This document shows, one piece after another, positions 7,183-14,073 of a stretch of DNA of 45,394 bases (position 1 is the stretch's first letter; every line of letters starts with the position of its first letter). This stretch comes from an uncultured Clostridia bacterium (GTDB taxonomy: Bacteria; Bacillota; Clostridia; Oscillospirales; Acutalibacteraceae). The notes beneath the pieces are model-generated. The model did not search any database. It had not been told where the DNA came from and saw only the letters and a program-made list of their open reading frames with translations. The translations under genes were made by a program, and so were the position numbers. The stretch spans positions 1 to 45,394 of the forward strand of contig CALAQQ010000263.1 in assembly GCA_937888485.1 (NCBI GenBank). Direction: 5' to 3'.

Positions 7183-9256
7183 GAAATATAAATCTCAAAA
7201 AAATCATCGTTCCCAACATTCCGTATGTTGTAATCGGAATTATGGCAACTAAAATAGGTCAGGCTGTCCGCCTTGCGCCGGGTAGCGGATTTGAAGGCAA
7301 AGCTCTCCATATGATGGAGGGCTTAACTCTTGCCTTCGAGGATATTATACCGAGCTTTCATATCTTCGATATTATTGTAGGAGCAACGATTGCCGCAGGC
7401 ATAAGGCTTGCAGTTTATGTTAAGAGTAAAAACGCAAAGAAATATCGTAAGAATGAAGAATACGGATCTGCCCGTTGGGGAACTCACGATGATATTGCAC
7501 CATTTCAAGACCCCGTATTTCAAAACAATGTTATCCTCACTCAAACCGAAAGTCTGATGATGAGCAACAGACCGAAAGAGCCGAAAAACGCAAGGAACAA
7601 GAATGTTCTTATCGTAGGCGGAAGCGGTAGCGGTAGATATGCCGTCTTAATTGAAGCCAACAATTAAATTAAGATTATCAGCACGAAAGAAATCGGGAAA
7701 GGTGTAAAATCCCAATCCGAGTGGAAGGCTGTATTTAAAAGTGCAGTCACACGCAACGCATAGGAGTTGAAACTTCACAGAAGAATATAACACTCCCAAG
7801 AGTCCGTGCTGTCGGTTGGTCTGCATTTTGCAGGACAAAAAGATATGCTATGCCGAGTATGAATTGACATACTGATGAAAATGAGTGAAAGCTCCGGAGA
7901 TACGGATAAAAAGCCGTATGCTAATAACAACAGAAAACCCGCTTTTGGATTAAACCGAATCTTATGCAATGCCATTCATCTTATGTTGTAACCGACCCTA
8001 AAGGTACGGTTGCCATTGAGTGCGGAAAGATGCTTGAAAAGGAAGGCTACAAAATCAAGATTTTCAATACAATCAATTTCAAAAAGTCTTTCCACTATAA
8101 CCCCTTTTCATATATCCATTCGGAAAAGGATATATTGAAACTCGTTACCACTCTTATCGCCAACACCAAAGGCGAAGGAAAAGCAGGTGATGATTTTTGG
8201 GTTAAAGCAGAAACATTGCTCTACTGTGCCTTAATCGGTTACTTGTGGTATGAAGGTCTTGAAGAAGAAAAGAACTTTGCAACGCTTATTTCTATGATTA
8301 ACGCAATGGAAGTCAGAGAAGATGATGAAAGTTTTAAAAATCCCGTTGACTATCTGTTTGACGAACTTGAAGCAAAAGACCCCGAACATTTCGCTGTAAG
8401 GCAATACAAGAAATACAAACTTGCCGCAGGCAAAACGGCTAAATCAGTTCTGATTTCTTGTGCCGCCCGCCTTGCTCCCTTCGATATTGCAGAAGTAAGA
8501 GAAATTACTATGTATGATGAATTGGAGCTTGATATGACGGGTGACAGAAAAACGGCTCTTTTTCTCATAATGTCAGATACAGATGCAACCTTTAATTTCC
8601 TCATCTCAATGATTTATACTCAGCTTTTTAATTTGCTTTGCGAAAAGGCTGACGATGTTTACGGCGGAAGATTGCCTATACACGTCAGATGTCTTATCGA
8701 CGAAGCTGCAAATATCGGTCAGATACCGAATCTTGAAAAACTTATGGCAACAATCCGAAGCCGTGAGATTTCAGCTTGCCTTGTTTTGCAGGCACAGTCA
8801 CAGCTCAAAGCCTTGTATAAGGATAATGCCGATACAATCATCGGTAACTGTGACAGCAGAATATTTCTCGGTGGTTCAGAGCCGACAACATTGAAAGAAC
8901 TTTCAACGGCTCTCGGCAAAGAAACCATTGATACATTTAACACTGGCGAAAGCAGAGGCAGAGAAACCTCGCACAGCCTTAATTATCAGAAACTCGGAAA
9001 AGAACTTGCATCGGTTGATGAACTCGCAGTTTTGGATGGCTCGAAATGTATTCTTCAGCTCCGTGGTGTCCGTCCCTTTATGTCAAACAAATATGACATA
9101 ACAAAGCACCCGAAATACAAGCAGCTTTCCGATTATGATAAGAAAAATGAGTTTGACATTGAAAAATTCGTGTCAACAAAACTCAGAACAAAGCCGGATG
9201 ATGTCTATGAAGTTTATGAAATAGATGTATCCGACGAACAACAGCAGTCACCGTAA
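7179..9256 (+). CDS. VirD4/TraG-type coupling ATPase, two exons (7179-7634 joined to 7934-9256)
   Basis: Type IV coupling protein that docks the relaxosome to the secretion channel. Exon 1 encodes residues 1-152: two membrane helices (about 9-30 and 57-81), then EYGSARWGT and the start of Walker A, GGSGSG (147-152). Read without splicing, the frame ends ten codons later at a TAA. Exon 2 begins AAAACCCGC, giving K153-T154-R and the conserved run FWIKPNLMQCHSSYVVTDPKG split by family convention after NLM. Walker B (LIDEAANIG) is near residue 407. The joined protein is 592 residues, normal for this family, with no residue lost. The ATG at 7964 has no ribosome binding site and is an internal Met. 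TTG start overlaps pcfB. A simple annotation would call this a pseudogene; the intron explains it. Confidence 0.9.
7635..7933 (+). ncRNA. Group I self-splicing intron (299 nt, no internal ORF) in the Walker A motif of the coupling protein
   Basis: The 5' exon ends in U (GGT codon at 7632-7634) and the intron ends in G (7933), as group I rules require. Pairings found by hand: P1 GCGGT 7630-7634 with GCCGT 7641-7645, giving the splice-site U-G wobble; P2 7647-7653/7661-7667; P3 CAGCACG 7679-7685/7805-7811; P4 7693-7697/7716-7720; short P5; P6 7727-7733/7742-7748; P7 GCATAG 7758-7763/CTATGC 7848-7853; P7.1 7764-7767/7792-7795; P7.2 7773-7776/7780-7783; P8 7819-7825/7829-7836; J8/7 with the conserved AAGATAT (7840-7846); P9 7857-7861/7868-7872; a further hairpin 7900-7905/7914-7919. 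The P7.1/P7.2 extension suggests subgroup IA. No clear P10 is seen. No homing endonuclease is encoded. Confidence 0.93.
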
Positions 9257-9270
9257 CAACGGTGGCTTTT
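9249..9270 (+). terminator. Weak intrinsic terminator after the coupling protein
   Basis: CACCGT (9249-9254) pairs with ACGGTG (9259-9264) around a four-base loop, followed by GCTTTT. It overlaps the stop codon. Probably only partly effective, since the downstream T4SS genes belong to the same functional block. Confidence 0.55.
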
Positions 9271-9320
9271 ATATATATCAAGACAAAATGTTCGTATCAA
9301 CAAAAAATTATAAAAATTGA

Positions 9321-9377
9321 AAGGAGAAACGTTATGTAGCGAACTAAAGACACGTAAAATCTATACGTATTTTTTAA
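9321..9377 (+). promoter_or_regulatory. Unusual leader of the Maff2 gene: start-stop codon pair and hairpin
   Basis: The good ribosome binding site AAGGAG (9321-9326) serves an ATG at 9334 that is followed at once by TAG. The true start of the next gene is 44 bases further on at 9378 with no ribosome binding site of its own. Between them lies ACGTA (9352-9356) pairing with TACGT (9364-9368), then six T. It looks either like a 44-bp insertion between the ribosome binding site and the gene or like a reinitiation/attenuation device. Confidence 0.5.
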
Positions 9378-9593
9378 ATGGCATTTTTCAACTCAGCAGT
9401 AGATGTACTGCAGACACTCGTTATTGCACTCGGTGCAGGTCTTGGCATCTGGGGTGCAATCAACCTTCTTGAAGGCTACGGCAACGATAACCCCGGTGCA
9501 AAGTCGCAGGGTATGAAGCAGCTTATGGCTGGCGGCGGCGTTGCACTCATCGGCATCACTCTTGTACCCCTTCTTTCGGGTCTGTTCGGTTAA
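9378..9593 (+). CDS. Maff2-family small membrane protein (likely pilin-like T4SS subunit)
   Basis: 71 residues beginning MAFFNSAVDVLQTLVIALG, the signature that names the Maff2 family of mobile-element membrane proteins. Two membrane helices (about 10-28 and 48-68) flank a glycine-rich polar loop (GYGNDNPGAKSQGMKQ), the layout of VirB2/TrbC-type pilins. Position before VirB6, PrgI and VirB4 fits a VirB2-equivalent. Codon choice is strongly biased (AAC, GGT/GGC, CTC/CTT), similar to the surface protein at 3435, which suggests abundant product. The start is fixed by family similarity even though the ribosome binding site lies over 50 bases upstream. Confidence 0.85.
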   Translation: MAFFNSAVDVLQTLVIALGAGLGIWGAINLLEGYGNDNPGAKSQGMKQLMAGGGVALIGITLVPLLSGLFG

Positions 9594-9631
9594 TAAAAAG
9601 ACAGACAGAATTTGATTGAGTAATATCAAGC

Positions 9632-9657
9632 GGCTCTCGTGTTTCGGCACGGGAGCC
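9632..9657 (+). promoter_or_regulatory. Stable 10-bp hairpin downstream of Maff2
   Basis: GGCTCTCGTG (9632-9641) pairs with CACGGGAGCC (9648-9657) with a UUUCGG loop and no T run. Like the hairpin after the surface protein gene, it probably protects the short abundant mRNA or reduces readthrough into the channel genes. Confidence 0.7.
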
Positions 9658-9680
9658 AACCGAAAGGAGTGACTTGAGCT

Positions 9681-10553
9681 ATGGATACGATTATTCAGGC
9701 TATTGAGGATTGGTTTCGGGAAATATTAACCGAAGGAATTACAACCAACCTTACAGGCTTGTTCGACCAAGTTAATGAAAAGGTCGGCGAAATAGCAGGA
9801 CAAGTCGGCTCTACCCCGCAGAATTGGAATACTGCAATATTCAATATGGTTCACAACCTTTCGGAAAACGTAATGGTTCCGATTGCAGGTGTGATTCTCG
9901 CTATTGTTATGACCCTCGAACTGATACAGATGATTGTTGACAGAAATAACTTTCACAATGATGTTGACACATTTCAGTTCTTCAAATGGGCATTTAAAAC
10001 GGCGGGAGCTGTTCTCATAGTGACAAACACTTGGGATATTGTAATGGCGGTATTCGACCTCGGACACGAAATCATAGTGGAATCTGCGGGGGTGGTAATC
10101 GGTGATACTTCAATAGATATGACCGATTTCATAACCGATCTCGAAGGTGAACTCGAAGCTATGAGCATAGGCTCACTTATCGGACTGTGGATGCAGTCAG
10201 GTATCGTAAAAATCTGTATGGGAATACTCCAAATATGTATTTTGGTAGTTGTGTTCGGAAGAATGATAGAAATATATCTCGTTACTTCCGTTGCTCCCAT
10301 TCCTATGGCAACAATGATGAACAAAGAAAGCGGACAGATGGGACAGAATTATCTGCGAAATCTGTTTGCACTTGCGTTCCAAGCATTTCTTATCATCGTT
10401 TGTGTTGCGATTTATGCGGCACTTGTTGAGAACATCACAGTTACCGATGATATTTCCTATGCAATATGGACTTGTATGGGTTACACAGTATTGCTTTGCT
10501 TCAGCCTTTTCAAAACCGGGTCACTTGCAAAATCTATCTTTAACGCTCATTAA
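9681..10553 (+). CDS. VirB6/TrbL-like polytopic T4SS channel protein
   Basis: 290 residues with five to six membrane helices (about residues 65-88, 100-130, 170-215 in two parts, 230-250 and 258-280). The segment YLVTSVAPIPMATMMNKES before a conserved FALAFQAFLIIV helix is typical of the VirB6-like proteins of Gram-positive ICEs. VirB6 proteins form the inner-membrane part of the DNA channel. ATG with AAAGGAG upstream. It lies between the pilin-like gene and PrgI, as in related elements. The function is assigned from family and position. Confidence 0.85.
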   Translation: MDTIIQAIEDWFREILTEGITTNLTGLFDQVNEKVGEIAGQVGSTPQNWNTAIFNMVHNLSENVMVPIAGVILAIVMTLELIQMIVDRNNFHNDVDTFQFFKWAFKTAGAVLIVTNTWDIVMAVFDLGHEIIVESAGVVIGDTSIDMTDFITDLEGELEAMSIGSLIGLWMQSGIVKICMGILQICILVVVFGRMIEIYLVTSVAPIPMATMMNKESGQMGQNYLRNLFALAFQAFLIIVCVAIYAALVENITVTDDISYAIWTCMGYTVLLCFSLFKTGSLAKSIFNAH

Positions 10554-10570
10554 CGGAAAGGAGAGATTTC

Positions 10571-10948
10571 GTGGCTTACGTTCCCGTACCCAAAGATTTA
10601 AACGCAGTCAAAACAAAGGCAATGTTCAATCTTACAAAGCGACAGCTTATCTGTTTTGGCAGCGGTGCTGTAATTGCTATACCCCTTTTCTTCCTTTTGA
10701 AATCATTTCTCAATGTCAGTGCGGCAGCAATCGTAATGATATTGGTAATGGTTCCGTTTGTTCTTCTCGGAATGTATGAAAAGAACGGACAGCCTTTTGA
10801 AAAGGTAGTTAAGAATATGGCGGAGGTTTTGTTTATAAAACCGAAACAGCGACCTTATATGACTAACAACTATTATGCCGTTCTCGAAAGGCAGGATAAG
10901 TTAGATAAGGAGGTTGAAGCGATTGTCGGCAAACAGAAAAATGACTAA
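10571..10948 (+). CDS. prgI: PrgI-family (VirB3-like) T4SS membrane protein
   Basis: 125 residues with GTG start and GAAAGGAGAG upstream. VPVPKDLNAVKTKAMFNLTK, then two membrane helices (about 26-46 and 48-68) and IKPKQRPYMTNNYY are diagnostic of PrgI, the VirB3-like partner of the VirB4 ATPase. The C-terminal tail is lysine-rich. The gene overlaps the start of VirB4 by 26 bases, so the pair is translationally coupled. Confidence 0.9.
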   Translation: MAYVPVPKDLNAVKTKAMFNLTKRQLICFGSGAVIAIPLFFLLKSFLNVSAAAIVMILVMVPFVLLGMYEKNGQPFEKVVKNMAEVLFIKPKQRPYMTNNYYAVLERQDKLDKEVEAIVGKQKND

Positions 10949-13304
10949 AGAACAGCAGAAACAGATTGATGCTGCTGTTGCAAGAGCAAAAGGCAAAGAT
11001 AAAAAGCAGATGTCAGCTCAGGACAGTATTCCGTTTCAGCGAATGTTCAAAGACGGCATCTGCCGTGTAACAGATAACTATTACACAAAAACGGTTAAGT
11101 TTCTTGATATAAACTATCAGCTTAACAACAATGAGGATAAAAACGCCATCTTCGATTCTTGGTGTGATTTCCTTAACTATTTCGATTCATCGGTTAAATT
11201 TCAGCTTTCATTCATCAATCTTACGGGGGCAAAAGAAGTTTATTCCGATAACATCACAATTCCCGTTCGTGGAGATATGTTTGACGGTATCGCCGTTGAA
11301 TATCAGAATTTCCTCCGTGAACAGCTTGCAAAGGGTAACAACGGTATTGTAAAGACAAAATATCTTTCTTTCGGTATCGAAGCTCCGTCAATAAAGCAGG
11401 CAAAACCCCGACTTGAGCGACTTGAAGCAGATATTATCACCAACTTTAAAAAGTTAGGTGTTATTGCTACTCCCGTAAACGGAAGGGAAAGACTTAAAAT
11501 TATGCACGGTATGTTCCATACCGATGAAAAGATACCCTTCAATTTCTCTTGGGATTGGCTTGCTTCTTCCGGACTTTCCGTAAAAGACTTTATCGCTCCC
11601 AGCTCGTTTGAGTTTGCAAACGGCAAAACATTCGGCATTGGTAAAAAAGTCGGTGCCGCTTCATTTTTGCAGATTCTCGCACCTGAAATCAATGACCGAA
11701 TGCTTGCGGATTTCCTCGATATGGAATCGAATGTTGTGGTATCAATGCACGTTCAGTCTGTTGACCAAGTAAATGCGATTAAGACGGTAAAGAGGAAGAT
11801 TACCGACCTTCAGAAAATGAAGATTGAAGAACAGAAAAAGGCAGTTCGTGCGGGTTACGATATGGATATTATTCCGTCTGACCTTGCCACATACAACAAT
11901 GAAGCGACAAAGCTCCTTCAGGACTTGCAGAGCAGAAACGAGAGAATGTTCCTGCTCACCTTTATCGTTCTCAATGTTGCAGACACCAAACAGAAGCTCG
12001 ATAACAATGTTTTTCAGGCAAGTTCGATTGCTCAAAAATACAACTGTCAGCTTGTAAGGCTTGATTTCCGACAGGAACAAGGACTTATGAGCAGTTTACC
12101 CCTTGCGTACAACCAAATAGAAATTCAGCGAGGCTTGACTACATCAAGCGTCGCTATTTTTATACCCTTCACAACGCAGGAACTTTTCCAGACGAGTAAG
12201 GAAGCTCTTTATTGCGGTCTTAACGCATTGTCAAATAATCTGATTATGGTTGACCGTAAGCTGCTTAAAAACCCCAACGGTCTTATTCTCGGTACTCCCG
12301 GTTCGGGTAAATCTTTCTCGGCAAAGAGAGAGATTTCAAATGTTTTCTTCGTAACAGATGACGACATTATTATATGCGACCCCGAATCTGAGTACGGAGC
12401 ATTGGTTGAAAGGCTTGACGGTCAGGTTATTAAGATTTCACCCACTTCCGAGGACTTCATAAATCCTATGGACTTGAACCTTAACTATTCTGATGACGAA
12501 AATCCGCTGACCCTTAAATCCGATTTCATTCTTTCTCTGTGCGAACTCATCGTTGCAGGCAAAGACGGATTACAGCCTGTTGAAAAAACAATCATTGACC
12601 GTTGTGTACGCCGTGTATATACGGAGTATCTTGCTAATCCCGTTCCCGAAAATATGCCCATTCTTGAAGATTTGTATAACGAACTGCGTAAGCAGGAAGA
12701 AAAAGAAGCACAGTACATCGCTACTGCTCTTGAAATCTATGTTACGGGTTCACTCAATGTTTTCAACCACCGCACGAATGTAGATATTCGCAGCCGTGTT
12801 GTCAGCTATGACATTAAAGAACTCGGAAAACAGCTCAAAAAAATCGGTATGCTTATCGTTCAGGATCAGGTATGGAATCGTGTTACCGTAAACCGTGAAG
12901 CTCACAGAGCTACCCGTTATTACATTGACGAAATGCACCTTCTGCTCAAAGAAGAACAGACGGCTGCATACACGGTTGAAATTTGGAAGCGATTCCGTAA
13001 ATGGGGCGGCATTCCTACGGGCATTACGCAGAACGTCAAAGACTTGCTCTCATCAAGAGAAATCGAAAATATCTTTGAAAACTCCGACTACATATATATG
13101 CTCAATCAGGCTTCGGGCGACAGACAGATTCTTGCAAAGCAGCTCAATATTTCCCCTCATCAGCTTTCTTATGTAACTCAGTCAGGCGAAGGTGAAGGAC
13201 TAATCTTCTACGGCAGTACCATATTGCCGTTTACAGACCGTTTCCCGAAGGATACGGAACTGTATTCGATTATGACAACCAAGCCGCAGGAAAAAGCGGA
13301 CTAA
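10923..13304 (+). CDS. virB4: VirB4-type conjugation ATPase
   Basis: 793 residues. TTG at 10923 is chosen because AAGGAGG (10907-10913) lies nine bases upstream; an in-frame TTG at 10914 touches the ribosome binding site. Walker A is LGTPGSGKS (about 456-464), Walker B YYIDEMHLL (Asp near 669), and the C-terminal arginine/glutamine motifs (FRKWGGIPTGITQN, YIYMLNQASGDRQIL) are as expected for VirB4/TraE/CagE ATPases, the energiser of channel assembly and DNA transfer. Unlike the coupling protein, its P-loop is uninterrupted (GGTTCGGGTAAATCT at 12300-12314), so the intron insertion next door is specific. Confidence 0.93.
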   Translation: MSANRKMTKEQQKQIDAAVARAKGKDKKQMSAQDSIPFQRMFKDGICRVTDNYYTKTVKFLDINYQLNNNEDKNAIFDSWCDFLNYFDSSVKFQLSFINLTGAKEVYSDNITIPVRGDMFDGIAVEYQNFLREQLAKGNNGIVKTKYLSFGIEAPSIKQAKPRLERLEADIITNFKKLGVIATPVNGRERLKIMHGMFHTDEKIPFNFSWDWLASSGLSVKDFIAPSSFEFANGKTFGIGKKVGAASFLQILAPEINDRMLADFLDMESNVVVSMHVQSVDQVNAIKTVKRKITDLQKMKIEEQKKAVRAGYDMDIIPSDLATYNNEATKLLQDLQSRNERMFLLTFIVLNVADTKQKLDNNVFQASSIAQKYNCQLVRLDFRQEQGLMSSLPLAYNQIEIQRGLTTSSVAIFIPFTTQELFQTSKEALYCGLNALSNNLIMVDRKLLKNPNGLILGTPGSGKSFSAKREISNVFFVTDDDIIICDPESEYGALVERLDGQVIKISPTSEDFINPMDLNLNYSDDENPLTLKSDFILSLCELIVAGKDGLQPVEKTIIDRCVRRVYTEYLANPVPENMPILEDLYNELRKQEEKEAQYIATALEIYVTGSLNVFNHRTNVDIRSRVVSYDIKELGKQLKKIGMLIVQDQVWNRVTVNREAHRATRYYIDEMHLLLKEEQTAAYTVEIWKRFRKWGGIPTGITQNVKDLLSSREIENIFENSDYIYMLNQASGDRQILAKQLNISPHQLSYVTQSGEGEGLIFYGSTILPFTDRFPKDTELYSIMTTKPQEKAD

Positions 13305-13321
13305 ACAAGGAGATATTTGAT

Positions 13322-14053
13322 ATGATTAAAGAATTTACACTCAGCAACAAAGGTGCAATCAAGGTTAATCTTGTGGATAGCAGATTCGGAGAAATCCGTG
13401 TTGTTATCCAAAACAAAGAACTGTACTTCTGCGCCAAAGATGTATGTTTTGCATTCGGCATGAGGGACTATAAAAGATATGTAAGTCAATACTGTCAGCA
13501 TATTCACCATTTTTACCACGATACAAACGGTGGGGTTCAGATTTTGAATTTCATCGACTATCAGGATGTTCTTCATATTTTTGAACACTCAAAACTTGAA
13601 GATGCAACTGATCTTCTTTACAACATCACATCTTTCATCACAATAATGGAGAATGTGCTTAATTGTACTGATGACGATGATGACGATGATGACGATGATT
13701 ACGATTATTGTTCCGATTGTGAATACCGTGCCGTTTGTGATTGTGACGGTGACTGTGACAACTGCGATGACTGTGAGGGTGAGAGCTGTGATGATTGCTC
13801 TGATTACGTTGATGACCGCACAGAAAATCACGATTGCGATGATAACTGCGACAACTCTGATGATGAGTTTGAATGTGATGGCGACTGCGAAAATTGTGAT
13901 GAATATTATGATTGTGAAGTACCCGTTAATGAAAGAAATCAATCAACGGAGAAAGCCGCAGCAAAAATCATTAAAGGGGTAAGTATGATTCTTGAAAGTG
14001 TCGAAGAACTTTTGCAGAATTCTTCTGAAAGTGAAGAAAGCGAAATCGCTTGA
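13322..14053 (+). CDS. BRO-N-like domain fused to a Cys/Asp-rich acidic domain
   Basis: 243 residues with AAGGAG upstream. Residues 15-110 resemble the BRO-N (phage antirepressor) DNA-binding domain: FGEIRVVIQNKELYFCAKDV, FAFGMRDYKRYV, ILNFIDYQDVLHIFEHSK. From residue about 114 to 202 the chain is extraordinary: ten Asp in a row, then about 16 Cys spaced mostly as CxxC or CxC in an almost purely acidic background (CSDCEYRAVCDCDGDC, CDNCDDCEG). A short helical tail closes the protein. The acidic part could be a metal-binding ribbon or a DNA mimic. It sits between VirB4 and the NlpC/P60 hydrolase, an uncommon place. I know no family with this architecture; function unknown. Confidence 0.75.
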   Translation: MIKEFTLSNKGAIKVNLVDSRFGEIRVVIQNKELYFCAKDVCFAFGMRDYKRYVSQYCQHIHHFYHDTNGGVQILNFIDYQDVLHIFEHSKLEDATDLLYNITSFITIMENVLNCTDDDDDDDDDDYDYCSDCEYRAVCDCDGDCDNCDDCEGESCDDCSDYVDDRTENHDCDDNCDNSDDEFECDGDCENCDEYYDCEVPVNERNQSTEKAAAKIIKGVSMILESVEELLQNSSESEESEIA

Positions 14054-14073
14054 CCCGTTAAAGGGGGCATTTA

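Noticed and set aside
7635..7933. Group II intron or IStron remnant
   Set aside because: There is no GTGYG 5' end, no domain V hairpin and no transposase; 299 nt is short for group II; and a complete set of group I pairings is present.
7964..9256. A stand-alone 430-residue TraG-like gene starting at the ATG at 7964
   Set aside because: No ribosome binding site precedes it, and in-frame codons upstream (from 7934) continue the conserved KTRFWIKPNL sequence; it is exon 2 of the interrupted gene.
10366..10779. 137-residue plus-strand frame across the VirB6/PrgI junction
   Set aside because: It overlaps two well-supported genes in another frame and has no start signal or recognisable sequence.
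13665..13700. Possible CRISPR or satellite repeat
   Set aside because: The short GATGAC repeat encodes the poly-Asp run in frame; no direct repeats with unique spacers were seen anywhere in the window.
13589..13942. Minus-strand and plus-strand Ile/Val/Met-rich frames over the acidic region
   Set aside because: These are mirror products of the GAT/GAC and TGT/TGC codons of the Asp/Cys domain, without ribosome binding sites.
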